Source: Bacteroidales bacterium
GTDB lineage: Bacteria; Bacteroidota; Bacteroidia; Bacteroidales; VadinHA17
Direction: 5' to 3'
DNA: 64,000 nt
Assembly (NCBI GenBank): GCA_009877105.1
Contig: WXFD01000043.1
Location: 243,602-307,601, forward strand
Below are positions 25,404-33,965 of the stretch, piece after piece. Under the pieces are notes generated by a model. The model was not told the origin of the DNA and searched no databases. It saw only the letters and a list, made by a program, of their open reading frames with translations. How positions within the stretch are numbered: the stretch's first letter is position 1; each line of letters starts with the position of its first letter. Position numbers and translations under genes: made by a program.

Positions 25404-26215
25404 AATTTTACGCCGCAATTCTTATATTCTTCTCAGCAGTTATTTCAAACCTTGCTGTTGTCCGTGAAAACAATCCGGAAGATGAACTTTCCAGGCTTTT
25501 TGGCAGAATTGCTTCAGGGATTCCAGACCAGCAGAAAATACTGGCCAGCGACTCGATACGATTGATAATCGACAGCTACGTTTATTCAGATTCCATTTTC
25601 AGTCATGAATTTTCAAATCTGAAATATCTTGGACAAATAACGTCGAAGGATTCAAGGATGAAGATCATCACCTGGAATCTTCCTTTGAAAGAAAATCCTG
25701 GCAGGTACTACTGTTATTTCATTAACAGGAGAAAGGAGGGCAACAGGATCCTCAGGCTCAGCGCAAATTACAACCCTGACAGTATCAGGACCGATACTTC
25801 TTACTTTCAGGAGGACTGGTATGGGGCTCTTTATTATGATATGAGACCGGTGAGAAAAGGAAACGAAGTTTTCTGGATGATTCTTGGTATTGATTATGGC
25901 AACCCTGCAATAACAAGGAAAGTAATTGACGTTCTCAGTTTTGATGACGCGGACAGGCCGGTTTTCGGAAAAAAATGGTTCGACACCGGAACCGAAGTTA
26001 AATACCGGGAAGTGCTTGAGTACAGCTTTACTGCAGTGATCTCACTCAGATTCATGTCTGACAAAATGATAGTATTCGACCACCTTGTACCTATATCCCC
26101 TGAATACCTGAACAACAGGGAATTCTACGGCCCTGACTATTCCTATGATGCATATCGTTTTGACAAGGGAACCTGGCATCTCAGGCTGGATGTTGACGCC
26201 AGGAACAAGGAATAG
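25400..26215 (+). CDS. Conserved-type exported hypothetical protein (271 aa)
   Basis: Starts within the last codons of the aminotransferase (ATGA overlap), so translation is likely coupled. Residues 1-20 form a signal peptide. The mature part has short beta-rich stretches ('RYYCYFINRRKEG', 'WYGALYYDMRPVRKGNEVFWMILGIDYG', 'MIVFDHLVPISPEY') and no cysteine cluster or known catalytic motif. I do not recognise a named domain. Similar stand-alone exported proteins exist in Bacteroidales to my memory, but I cannot cite a function. With the regulator and aminotransferase it forms a three-gene unit. Confidence 0.75.
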   Translation: MKFYAAILIFFSAVISNLAVVRENNPEDELSRLFGRIASGIPDQQKILASDSIRLIIDSYVYSDSIFSHEFSNLKYLGQITSKDSRMKIITWNLPLKENPGRYYCYFINRRKEGNRILRLSANYNPDSIRTDTSYFQEDWYGALYYDMRPVRKGNEVFWMILGIDYGNPAITRKVIDVLSFDDADRPVFGKKWFDTGTEVKYREVLEYSFTAVISLRFMSDKMIVFDHLVPISPEYLNNREFYGPDYSYDAYRFDKGTWHLRLDVDARNKE

Positions 26216-26300
26216 GTGACTAATTGTCAGTTTTCACACAGCGGCACGCCTTTTGAAATTGAGGCGGCGTAAATAATGTCTAATAAATAAATAAATCCGT

Positions 26301-28346
26301 ATGCAAACAGGAAAAATTGGAGTAACTACCGAGAACATATTTCCGATAATCAAGAAGTTCCTGTATTCTGATCATGAGATTTTTCTGAGGGAACTGATAT
26401 CAAATGCAGTGGATGCAACACAAAAGCTCAAAACAATCGCATCTGCCGGAGATTTTAAAGGGGAAGTCGGGGATTTAACCATCCGGGTGTCGGTTGATAA
26501 GAAGAAAAAAACCATCAGGGTATCTGACAGCGGTGTGGGGATGACAGCGGATGAAATAGACAAATACCTGAATCAGATTGCCTTCTCCAGCGCAAATGAT
26601 TTTCTGGATAAGTATAAGGATCAGGCCAATTCCATTATCGGTCATTTTGGTCTGGGATTCTATTCCTCATTCATGGTTTCCGACAAGGTTGAAGTCATCT
26701 CCAGATCATGGAATGAACCGGCACAGGCTGTAAAATGGGTCTGCGACGGGAGTCCTGAATATCAGATTGCGGAAACAGAAAAGGAAAACCGGGGAACAGA
26801 TGTGATTCTTTATATTGACAAGGATTCAAAGGAGTTCCTTGAAGAAGACAGGATCGAACAGCTCCTGAAAAAATACTGCAAGTTCCTTCCGGTTGAAATT
26901 GCATTCGGCAAGGAAAAGGAATGGAAGGATGGAAAATATGTTGATACTGAAAAGGATAAAATTATCAACAATACCCGCCCGGCCTGGACCCTTAAGCCGG
27001 CCGACCTTAAGGATGAAGATTACAGGAATTTCTACAGGGAACTGTATCCGATGGGAGAAGAGCCTCTTTTCAATATACACCTGAATGTGGACTATCCTTT
27101 CAAGCTGACGGGCATTCTTTATTTTCCAAAAATAAAAAGCAATATCGAGATCCAGAAGAACAAGATACAGCTGTATTGTAACCAGGTTTTTGTGACCGAC
27201 TCGGTTGAAGGGATAGTACCCGAGTTCCTCACACTGCTTCACGGAGTTCTTGATTCACCGGATATCCCCCTGAATGTTTCGAGGAGCTACCTGCAAAGCG
27301 ACACAAACGTAAAAAAGATTTCGGCTCACATTACAAAAAAAGTGGCAGACAGACTGAACGAGATATTCAGGAAAGATCGCGAAGAATTTGAAAAGAAATG
27401 GGACAGTCTCAAGCTGTTTATCGACTATGGGATGATCACAGAAGAGAAATTTTATGAGAAAGCTTCGAAATTTGCCCTTTTTAAAAATACGGAAGATAAA
27501 TTTTTCACTTTTGACGAGTACGAGAAGCTGATTAAGGAAAACCAGACTGACAGGAACAAGACGCTTGTTTATCTATATTCGACAAACAAGACCGATCAGT
27601 ACACCTATATTGAAAAGGCCAGGAATAAGGGATATGATATTCTTCATCTCGATGGACAGCTCGATGTGCACCTGATCAATCACCTTGAGACAAAGTTCAA
27701 GGACTCCAGGTTCGTAAGAGTGGATTCGGATGTTATTGATAAGCTTATTCAGAAGGAGGATCAGAAAGAATCAAAACTGACAAAGGACCGGCAGGATGAC
27801 ATCAGGGGAGTGTTTAACCTGAAAATGACATCAAAGGAAGTGTTTAACGTGGTGACAGAAACTCTTGATGAAAATGACGCTCCCGTCATCATAACCCAGT
27901 CTGAGTTCATGCGGAGGATGAAAGAGATGTCACAGATTGGCGGAGGTATGAACTTTTACGGTGAATTGCCCGACAGTTACAATATTGTGGTTAATCTTAA
28001 CCATCCGCTGATCCTCAGGATTGCGGATGATCTGCAGGAAAAGGCAGGAGAAAGGCTTACGGAGAATAATTCTGAAAGGAACAGGCTTAAAGATGAGATC
28101 TCGTTCATGGAGAATGAGCATAAAAAGAAAAAGGCAGAGGAAATAAGCCAGTTTGAAAAGGATGATCTGGAAAAGCTGCGTAAGGAACTGGAAACCTGCG
28201 AGAATGCAAGAAAAGATATATTAGGCTCCTACGGAACAGAAAACAAGGTTGTAAAGCAGCTGATTGACCTGGCACTGCTGGCCAACAATATGCTCAGGGG
28301 AGAGGAGCTTGGCACATTTGTCAGGAGAAGCGTTGAGCTTCTTTAG
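26301..28346 (+). CDS. htpG: Chaperone HtpG (Hsp90)
   Basis: ATP-dependent Hsp90 chaperone of 681 residues. The N-terminal GHKL ATPase domain shows 'FLRELISNAVDATQKLK' (Glu/Asn of motif I), 'VSDSGVGMTADEI' and 'GHFGLGFYSSFMVSD'. The middle domain includes 'NIQKNKIQLYCNQVFVTD' and 'DLNVSRSYLQSD'-like 'PLNVSRSYLQSD' carrying the catalytic-loop arginine. The C-terminal dimerisation domain is complete. It is somewhat longer than E. coli HtpG (624), as is common in Bacteroidota. It is transcribed alone and converges on the 28439 gene. Confidence 0.97.
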   Translation: MQTGKIGVTTENIFPIIKKFLYSDHEIFLRELISNAVDATQKLKTIASAGDFKGEVGDLTIRVSVDKKKKTIRVSDSGVGMTADEIDKYLNQIAFSSANDFLDKYKDQANSIIGHFGLGFYSSFMVSDKVEVISRSWNEPAQAVKWVCDGSPEYQIAETEKENRGTDVILYIDKDSKEFLEEDRIEQLLKKYCKFLPVEIAFGKEKEWKDGKYVDTEKDKIINNTRPAWTLKPADLKDEDYRNFYRELYPMGEEPLFNIHLNVDYPFKLTGILYFPKIKSNIEIQKNKIQLYCNQVFVTDSVEGIVPEFLTLLHGVLDSPDIPLNVSRSYLQSDTNVKKISAHITKKVADRLNEIFRKDREEFEKKWDSLKLFIDYGMITEEKFYEKASKFALFKNTEDKFFTFDEYEKLIKENQTDRNKTLVYLYSTNKTDQYTYIEKARNKGYDILHLDGQLDVHLINHLETKFKDSRFVRVDSDVIDKLIQKEDQKESKLTKDRQDDIRGVFNLKMTSKEVFNVVTETLDENDAPVIITQSEFMRRMKEMSQIGGGMNFYGELPDSYNIVVNLNHPLILRIADDLQEKAGERLTENNSERNRLKDEISFMENEHKKKKAEEISQFEKDDLEKLRKELETCENARKDILGSYGTENKVVKQLIDLALLANNMLRGEELGTFVRRSVELL

Positions 28347-28347
28347 A

Positions 28348-28433
28348 ATGAAGGTGCAGAACGAGCGAGTCCGGGGTTTGCGATTACCTGTTGGAGAGGT
28401 ACCGCCGAGACCGGCTGAACGGTGCGCCTTCAT
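28348..28433. repeat. 86-bp inverted-repeat element between convergent genes
   Basis: ATGAAGGTGCA (28348-28358) pairs with TGCGCCTTCAT (28423-28433): 11 bp with one G-T pair. It starts 2 bp after the htpG stop and fills almost the whole gap up to the 28439 gene. The left arm matches that of the 11912 element at 9 of 11 positions (ATGAGGCTGCA there). Function unknown; no T-run follows, so it is not a classic terminator. Confidence 0.5.
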
Positions 28434-28438
28434 GGAGA

Positions 28439-28969
28439 TCAGATAATTTCCGACACTTCGTTCTTGATGTATTCGATTGCGGCCCTGGTTGGCTCCTTGT
28501 CAAGTTCCATTACCTTCTCAAGGAGTCTTTTGCTAAGTTCGATTGCCGGGGCGGTGGGCTTAATTTTTTCAGCTTCGCTGTTGATGATTTTTATTGTGTT
28601 CGACCTAGCGGTTTTCACAATTTCCCATGCCTGCGGGCTCATATAGATCTGTTGTGACAAATTGTGTTCAAATTCATTTCGGATAGCGGACAGCAGGGCC
28701 GTCTGAAGCTGCCCTGTCGTCATGTCAGGAGTACTGATACGGATAAGCAGCGATTCCATTGAGATCCTTTCCAGGAACAACACAATTCTCTCGTAGGCCT
28801 GAAGCCGTATTGGTGTAACAGTACGGGCACCCTGCAGAATCAGTTCATGCCTCCTCTTGTTCTGATCGTTCCGGATCATGTTCCTTAAAATAACCCAGGC
28901 AGTCAGCAGGACAATGGCGGCTGGTAATACAATTTTCAGAATCTCGTAAAGGGTCTCCATAACATTCAT
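28439..28969 (-). CDS. Membrane-anchored hypothetical protein (DUF7935-like)
   Basis: 176 residues from the ATG at 28969; an in-frame start at 29011 adds 14 residues. One N-terminal membrane helix ('ILKIVLPAAIVLLTAWVILRNMI') is followed by a long helical soluble part: 'RLQAYERIVLFLERISMESLLIRI', 'LQTALLSAIRNEFEHNLSQQIYMSPQAWEIVKTAR', 'RAAIEYIKNEVSEII'. This layout matches a family I know only from Bacteroidota genomes, recalled as DUF7935; function unknown. It converges on htpG and is probably monocistronic. Confidence 0.8.
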   Translation of the reverse strand: MNVMETLYEILKIVLPAAIVLLTAWVILRNMIRNDQNKRRHELILQGARTVTPIRLQAYERIVLFLERISMESLLIRISTPDMTTGQLQTALLSAIRNEFEHNLSQQIYMSPQAWEIVKTARSNTIKIINSEAEKIKPTAPAIELSKRLLEKVMELDKEPTRAAIEYIKNEVSEII

Positions 28970-29230
28970 TTTAACATACAAACGTAAAATTTTTTCCGGT
29001 AATATACCCATTCCTGCCTGACAGGTTTAAAAACCTGAACCGCAATTATATGTTACCAGGAGAATTATTATATATCATCGCGATGTAAAAACATCTTGCC
29101 GTTAACCCCGAATTTCCCCGTGTAGTTATGCATCACGCAAACCTGCATGACCGGGAGATCAGTTAGTTCCCGGCAGCCGGAGGGTCCTGTTAACCTCTTT
29201 CGGGCATCGGATTCTTCTCCGGACAAATAT

Positions 29231-29260
29231 TTTGCATTTTCGATTTTCTTTATACATTTG
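29231..29260 (+). promoter_or_regulatory. Putative promoter of the class I aminotransferase gene
   Basis: TTTG (29231-29234), an 18-bp spacer and TACATTTG (29253-29260). Both elements are perfect; the spacer is one short of usual. Leader about 30 nt. Confidence 0.6.
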
Positions 29261-29297
29261 ACACCGTCCATGAAAAAACATTAAAAAAATCAAACCT

Positions 29298-30491
29298 ATG
29301 GAATACCTGTCTGACCGTATCAGGGCGCTTTCAGATTCGCAAACTCTGGCAATGGCACAGAAGAGCCGTGAGCTCAAGGCAAAGGGACTCGATGTAATAA
29401 GCCTCAGTCTGGGAGAACCCGATTTCAATACTCCTGATTATATCAAAGAAGCTGCAAAAAAGTCGATAGATGACAATTACACAAAATATCCGCCGGTTCC
29501 CGGATACGATGATCTGAGAAAAGCCATATCAAGGAAATTCCGGGAAGAAAACGGACTTGAATATACGCCTGATCAGATAATTGTTTCAGCCGGAGGGAAG
29601 CACTCCCTGGCCAATGTAATGCTGTGCATTATCAACCCGGGTGACGAGGTGATAATACCTGCACCTTACTGGGTAAGCTATTATGACCAGGTCGTCCTTG
29701 CCGGCGGCAAGCCGGTTATTGTGGAAGCAGAGATTGAAAATGATTTCAAGGTTAGTCCGGGTCAGATTGAGAAAGCTGTAACTGAAAAGACCCGTCTTTT
29801 GTTATTCAATTCCCCATCCAATCCAACCGGAATGGTTTATACAGGGAATGAGATGGAGGCCATAGCCAGGGTCGTTGAAAGGCATGAGGGCCTTTTTGTG
29901 ATGTCGGATGAGATCTATGAGCATATCATTTTTGAAGGGGAGCATGTCAGCATGGCATCTTTTGACTTTATTTACGACAGGGTGATCACGGTGAACGGGG
30001 TTTCAAAAGGTTATGCCATGACAGGCTGGAGGATCGGATACCTGGGTGCTCCGCTGTGGATCGCAAAAGCATGCAATAAACTGCAGGGACAGATTACTTC
30101 GGGAGTATGTTCAATTGCACAGCGGGCCGCGCTGGCAGCACTTGAAGGTCAGGATGATTCACGCCGGAAGATGAAGGAAGCGTTTCACCGGAGGCGGGAT
30201 CTTATCTGCGGAATGCTGAAAGAGATACCGGGGCTGAAGGTGAGCGTGCCCCAGGGAGCATTTTATGTTATGCCCGACATTTCCTATTATCTGGGTAAGT
30301 CGGATGGCAGCGTTAAAATTAACACTTCTGACGATCTTGCACTTTTCCTGCTAGATAAAGCCCGTATTGCCGTGGTGGGAGGTGATGCATTCGGTGCTCC
30401 CTCATGTATAAGAATCTCGTACGCTAATTCAGATGAATTACTGGCTGAGGCCGTCAGGCGGATGAGGGAAGCGCTGGAACTGTTAAAATAA
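29298..30491 (+). CDS. Class I PLP-dependent aminotransferase (aspartate aminotransferase type)
   Basis: 397 residues, full length for the aspartate/aromatic aminotransferase fold I group of the AspC/AroAT thermophile-like branch. Transfers an amino group, probably between aspartate and 2-oxoglutarate. Motifs: 'ISLSLGEPDFNTP' (start of the fold), 'KYPPVPGYDDLRKAI', 'LLLFNSPSNPTGMVY' (Asn binding PLP), 'FVMSDEIYEHIIF' (Asp), 'TVNGVSKGYAMTGWRIGYLG' (Schiff-base Lys) and 'GAPSCIRISYAN' with the substrate-carboxylate Arg. Transcribed alone with a good predicted promoter. Substrate could also be an aromatic amino acid. Confidence 0.93.
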   Translation: MEYLSDRIRALSDSQTLAMAQKSRELKAKGLDVISLSLGEPDFNTPDYIKEAAKKSIDDNYTKYPPVPGYDDLRKAISRKFREENGLEYTPDQIIVSAGGKHSLANVMLCIINPGDEVIIPAPYWVSYYDQVVLAGGKPVIVEAEIENDFKVSPGQIEKAVTEKTRLLLFNSPSNPTGMVYTGNEMEAIARVVERHEGLFVMSDEIYEHIIFEGEHVSMASFDFIYDRVITVNGVSKGYAMTGWRIGYLGAPLWIAKACNKLQGQITSGVCSIAQRAALAALEGQDDSRRKMKEAFHRRRDLICGMLKEIPGLKVSVPQGAFYVMPDISYYLGKSDGSVKINTSDDLALFLLDKARIAVVGGDAFGAPSCIRISYANSDELLAEAVRRMREALELLK

Positions 30492-30534
30492 TAACAGACC
30501 GGCATTCCGGCTGGTTACCGGGCCGGCTTCAGCA

Positions 30535-31086
30535 TCAATATCTGTTATATGATACGGTCACATCCCCCGGTTTGCGCTTTTTGTTCCTGCGTTCTCCTTC
30601 CGGATACCCGAGGGTGATCATCAGATCAACCCTTCTGGATGAAGGGATCCCAAGGATCCTTTTAACCTCCTTTTCATCGAACCAGCCAATGATGCATGAA
30701 CCAATGCCTTCTGCAGCAGCCTGAAGGATCATGCTGTTGACGGCAATCCCTACATCGAAGCTTGAATAATCCTTGCTTTTGACCACCCCGCCCACGCGTG
30801 AAGTAATATTGGGTTTTTCCCTGACAATGACAACAATGACATTGGCCTGACCGACAAAGCCGTTCATGCCCAGAAGCTTTGCAGATGCGGCTTTTGCCAG
30901 TCCGGCAATCACTTCAGCATCCGTGGCCACCACAAATTTCCATGGCTGGGCATTGCAGGCTGAAGGTGCCATTCTTCCTGCTTCTATGATCCTTTCAAGC
31001 CTGTCGGGTTCAACCGGCTTGTTGCTGTATTTCCTTTCACTCTGGCGCCTGAGTATCAGCCCGAGCATCTCTTTTCCGTCATGCAT
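30535..31086 (-). CDS. Nitroreductase-family protein
   Basis: FMN-dependent nitroreductase of 183 residues. 'ILRRQSERKYSNKPVE' gives the FMN-phosphate Arg-Arg-Ser block, 'RMAPSACNAQPWKFVVA' the second FMN region and 'GIGSCIIGWFDEKEVKRILGIP' the third. It is short, lacking the extended helix of NfsA types. It starts 3 bp after the rubrerythrin stop, so the two form an operon with a likely shared role in redox stress. Physiological substrate unknown. Confidence 0.9.
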   Translation of the reverse strand: MHDGKEMLGLILRRQSERKYSNKPVEPDRLERIIEAGRMAPSACNAQPWKFVVATDAEVIAGLAKAASAKLLGMNGFVGQANVIVVIVREKPNITSRVGGVVKSKDYSSFDVGIAVNSMILQAAAEGIGSCIIGWFDEKEVKRILGIPSSRRVDLMITLGYPEGERRNKKRKPGDVTVSYNRY

Positions 31087-31089
31087 CTG

Positions 31090-31668
31090 CTAGTAGTTGT
31101 CGGCTTTCACTTCAAAGTAGCCCATCGGGTGCAGGCATGCCGGGCAGTTCTTCAGGGGTTTTGTGCCGAAATGAATGTAACCGCATTTCCTGCAATACCA
31201 GAATACTTTATCATCACGTTCAAAAACCTTGTTTTTCATGAGGTTTTCCAGCAGTTTCCTGTATCGCTCCTCATGTCCTTTTTCCGCCGCTGCAATTGCC
31301 CTGAAGGCTGTGGCAATATTCTTAAAACCCTCTTCTTCCGCAACCTCTGCAAATGCGGGATACAGCTCGCTCCATTCCTCATGCTCGCCTTCTGCCGCTG
31401 CATTCAGATTATCCTTTGTTGTTCCTGTTTTACCGGCCGGATAGCAGGCTGTTATCTCAACCATTCCGCCTTCGAGGAAGTTGAAAAATCTTTTGGCATG
31501 CTGCTGCTCCTGAAGCGCCGTTTCAAGAAAGATACCGGCTATCTGCTCGTATCCTTCTTCCTTCGCAACCTTGGCTGCAAATTCATATCTGTTTTTTGCC
31601 TGCGATTCACCTGCAAATGCTTTCAGCAAATTCTGTTCAGTCTTTGTTCCTTTTAAACTCTTTTCCAT
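31090..31668 (-). CDS. Rubrerythrin
   Basis: Non-haem diiron peroxidase of anaerobes that reduces hydrogen peroxide, 192 residues. The N-terminal four-helix ferritin-like domain has Glu ligands in 'AFAGESQAKNRYEFAAK', 'ETALQEQQHAKRFF', 'EGEHEEWSELYPAFAEVAEEEG' and 'AAAEKGHEERY'. The C-terminal rubredoxin-like domain has 'YCRKCGYIHFG' and 'NCPACLHP', the CxxC pair for one iron. Domain order is the classical one. First gene of a pair with the nitroreductase. A predicted promoter lies in the space shared with lemA. Confidence 0.95.
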   Translation of the reverse strand: MEKSLKGTKTEQNLLKAFAGESQAKNRYEFAAKVAKEEGYEQIAGIFLETALQEQQHAKRFFNFLEGGMVEITACYPAGKTGTTKDNLNAAAEGEHEEWSELYPAFAEVAEEEGFKNIATAFRAIAAAEKGHEERYRKLLENLMKNKVFERDDKVFWYCRKCGYIHFGTKPLKNCPACLHPMGYFEVKADNY

Positions 31669-31765
31669 AATATTCAGGTTGAACTGGTTATTAATTTACC
31701 CTTTTTCAGGTTATTGATTTTCCTTTTGTAATAATATCCGGGTTTATTTATAATTTTATCTGAAT

Positions 31766-31795
31766 TAAATATAATTATTAATCTAATAAAAACAA
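31766..31795 (-). promoter_or_regulatory. Putative promoter of rubrerythrin
   Basis: On the minus strand TTG (31795-31793), a 19-bp spacer and TATATTTA (31773-31766), one mismatch from consensus. The -33 element sits 3 bp from the LemA start codon of the divergent gene. Confidence 0.35.
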
Positions 31796-31797
31796 CA

Positions 31798-32361
31798 ATG
31801 GGAGTATTACTGGTTATTTTAGGAATCATCGTCGCTTTCATCCTGATGGCGATCTCTCTTTATAACAGGCTTGTAAGACTGAGGAATAGCAGGGAACAGG
31901 CATTTGCCGATGTTGATGTTCAGCTGCGCCAGCGGCATGATCTCATTCCGCAGCTGGTTGAGGCCGTTAAAGGATATATGGTTCATGAAAGGGGTGTCCT
32001 TACGGAGATTACTGAGGCCAGGGCAAATGCCATGAAAGCGTCAACGATAAACGATAAAATAGCTGCCGAAGCCCGTCTTTCGAGTGCACTCGATGGTTTA
32101 AGGGTTTCGGTTGAAGCATATCCCGACCTTAAAGCCAGCCAGAATTTCATGGATTTGCAGAATGAGATTTCCGATGTTGAAAACAAGATAGCAGCTGCAC
32201 GCAGATTCTTTAACTCGGCTACAAAAGAGCTTAACGTGGCCACCGAGGTCTTCCCGTCAAATATTGTTGCCACGATGTTCAATTTCAAACGTGAACCTAT
32301 GTTTGACCTGGGTGATAAACGTACTGTGATTGAGGAACCTCCGCAAATTAAGTTCCAGTAA
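31798..32361 (+). CDS. LemA-family protein
   Basis: 187-residue LemA protein: one N-terminal membrane helix ('VILGIIVAFILMAISL') followed by helical bundle 'YNRLVRLRNSREQAFADVDVQLRQRHDLIPQLVEAVKGY', the hallmark of the family, and 'FMDLQNEISDVENKIAAARRFFNSATKELN'. LemA is often paired with a membrane metalloprotease, as here; a role in envelope stress is suspected but not proven. Its stop is directly followed by the start of the M48 gene (0 bp gap). Confidence 0.95.
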   Translation: MGVLLVILGIIVAFILMAISLYNRLVRLRNSREQAFADVDVQLRQRHDLIPQLVEAVKGYMVHERGVLTEITEARANAMKASTINDKIAAEARLSSALDGLRVSVEAYPDLKASQNFMDLQNEISDVENKIAAARRFFNSATKELNVATEVFPSNIVATMFNFKREPMFDLGDKRTVIEEPPQIKFQ

Positions 32362-33303
32362 ATGAAGTATTTTGGACTTCAGAGCCAGATCAGGAAAAAT
32401 AACGTGAACTCCGTATTGCTTCTGATCATGTTCCCGCTTGTTTTTTATGCCCTGACCTGGCTGTTTTTCTTTTTTATGTCGATGGTGAGTGGAAATGAGC
32501 AGGTCAGTCTGTTCAGCATAAACCACTCATTTCTTGGAACGGTCCCCTGGATTACAGCAGGAGTTGCAATCTGGTTTGTCATTGCATGGTTTTCGCACAC
32601 AGCGATTATCAATTCAGCTACGAATTCCCGGCCGCTCGAGAGAAAGCAAAACAAAAGAGTCTACAACCTGGTGGAGAATCTTTGTATTTCATCAGGGATG
32701 AAAATGCCTAAAGTGAATATTATCGAAGATGATTCCCTCAATGCCTTTGCAAGCGGGGTCAATCCGTCAACATATACGGTGTCGCTTTCGCGCGGGATCA
32801 TCAATAAGCTGGAGGATGATGAACTTGAGGCAGTTATTGCGCATGAACTTACCCATATCCGGAACCGGGATGTAAGGCTGCTTATTATTTCAATTGTTTT
32901 TGTGGGAATATTCGGATTCATTGCTGAAATGCTGTTCCGTTCCCTTCGTTTCGGAAGATCAGGAAGAGGCAGGAAAGAGGGGGCCGGAATACTGATAGCA
33001 CTGGTCCTGGCCCTGATTGGCTACCTGCTTGCAATGCTGTTCAGATTTGCTCTTTCAAGGAAAAGGGAATACCTTGCCGATGCAGGATCGGCTGAACTGA
33101 CCAGGAGGCCCCTTTCGCTGGCCTCGGCATTGAGGAAGATATCGGAAGATCCTGTGATCGAAGCAGTAAAGAGAAAGGATGTTGCACAGATGTTTATAGA
33201 AAATCCCGGCCTGAAAGAGAAAGAAAGCACCTTTTCATTTTCCGGCCTGTTTGCCACCCATCCTCCCATCAAGAAAAGAATAGCGCTGCTTGAGCAGTAC
33301 TGA
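32362..33303 (+). CDS. M48-family membrane metalloprotease (HtpX-like)
   Basis: Zinc endopeptidase of the inner membrane, 313 residues, probably degrading damaged membrane proteins. Two helices at about 17-40 and 60-80 precede the catalytic domain. HELTH at 161-165 ('ELEAVIAHELTHIRNRDVRL') carries two zinc ligands and the catalytic Glu; Glu236 in 'KREYLADAGSAEL' is the third ligand. Two more hydrophobic helices lie at about 172-192 and 208-230. The C-terminus 'FATHPPIKKRIALLEQ' is the family's usual end. Cotranscribed with lemA. Confidence 0.94.
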   Translation: MKYFGLQSQIRKNNVNSVLLLIMFPLVFYALTWLFFFFMSMVSGNEQVSLFSINHSFLGTVPWITAGVAIWFVIAWFSHTAIINSATNSRPLERKQNKRVYNLVENLCISSGMKMPKVNIIEDDSLNAFASGVNPSTYTVSLSRGIINKLEDDELEAVIAHELTHIRNRDVRLLIISIVFVGIFGFIAEMLFRSLRFGRSGRGRKEGAGILIALVLALIGYLLAMLFRFALSRKREYLADAGSAELTRRPLSLASALRKISEDPVIEAVKRKDVAQMFIENPGLKEKESTFSFSGLFATHPPIKKRIALLEQY

Positions 33304-33309
33304 CAGGAT

Positions 33310-33954
33310 CTAGTTCTTTCCGGTACCGGTATTTTTTCTTAGAAGCTTTGATTCTTCGCCTTTTAAAAGCCTTGAAATGTTTTTCCTGTGAGTGATGATC
33401 AGCATAATTGCAATTACAACTGAAAAAACTTTGAAAATCACCGAAGGGGTATCGAAAAAGAGGAAGAGGAAAACGGGAAAGGCAACGCCGGCGCTCAATG
33501 ATCCAAGTGAAACATATCCGGTTGCAAGAAATACCAGGAGAAATACTCCGATGCATGAAAGGGTGAGCAGCGGATGAATGGCCAGCAGGACCCCGAAGAT
33601 TGCTGCGACTCCTTTACCGCCTCTGAATCCGGCATAAACGGGAAAAATATGGCCGCAAACCGCAAGCAGACCCGTCAATATCTGGAGGTTGATCAACTGG
33701 GCAGTCCCGGGTCCGGCAAGTTTAAATAAAACCGGCAGGGATGCAGCCAGGTATCCCTTGAAAATATCAATCAAAAGTACGGGAATCCCGGTTTTCCAAC
33801 CTAAAACCCTTATAACGTTTGTTGCTCCGGCATTGCCGCTCCCATGCTTCCTTACATCCGTTTTGTGGAATATCCGGCCTGCCCATACAGCTGTTGCTGC
33901 TGAACCGATAAGATAGGAAAGAATGAAAACTCCGGTATATTTCAGGACATGCAT
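33310..33954 (-). CDS. plsY: Acyl-phosphate:glycerol-3-phosphate acyltransferase PlsY
   Basis: First acylation step of phospholipid synthesis in the membrane. 214 residues from the ATG at 33954; a TTG at 33969 overlapping the pckA stop is an alternative. Five to six helices, with the three PlsY motifs: 'SYLIGSAATAVWAGR' near the N-terminus, 'DVRKHGSGNAGATNVIRVLG' (motif 1, Arg/His/Ser), 'GHIFPVYAGFRGGKGVAAIFG' (phosphate-binding GGKG) and 'THRKNISRLLKGEE' near the end. 11 bp after pckA in the same direction, so likely cotranscribed with it, though unrelated in function. Confidence 0.95.
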   Translation of the reverse strand: MHVLKYTGVFILSYLIGSAATAVWAGRIFHKTDVRKHGSGNAGATNVIRVLGWKTGIPVLLIDIFKGYLAASLPVLFKLAGPGTAQLINLQILTGLLAVCGHIFPVYAGFRGGKGVAAIFGVLLAIHPLLTLSCIGVFLLVFLATGYVSLGSLSAGVAFPVFLFLFFDTPSVIFKVFSVVIAIMLIITHRKNISRLLKGEESKLLRKNTGTGKN

Positions 33955-33965
33955 TCCGGCAGATT

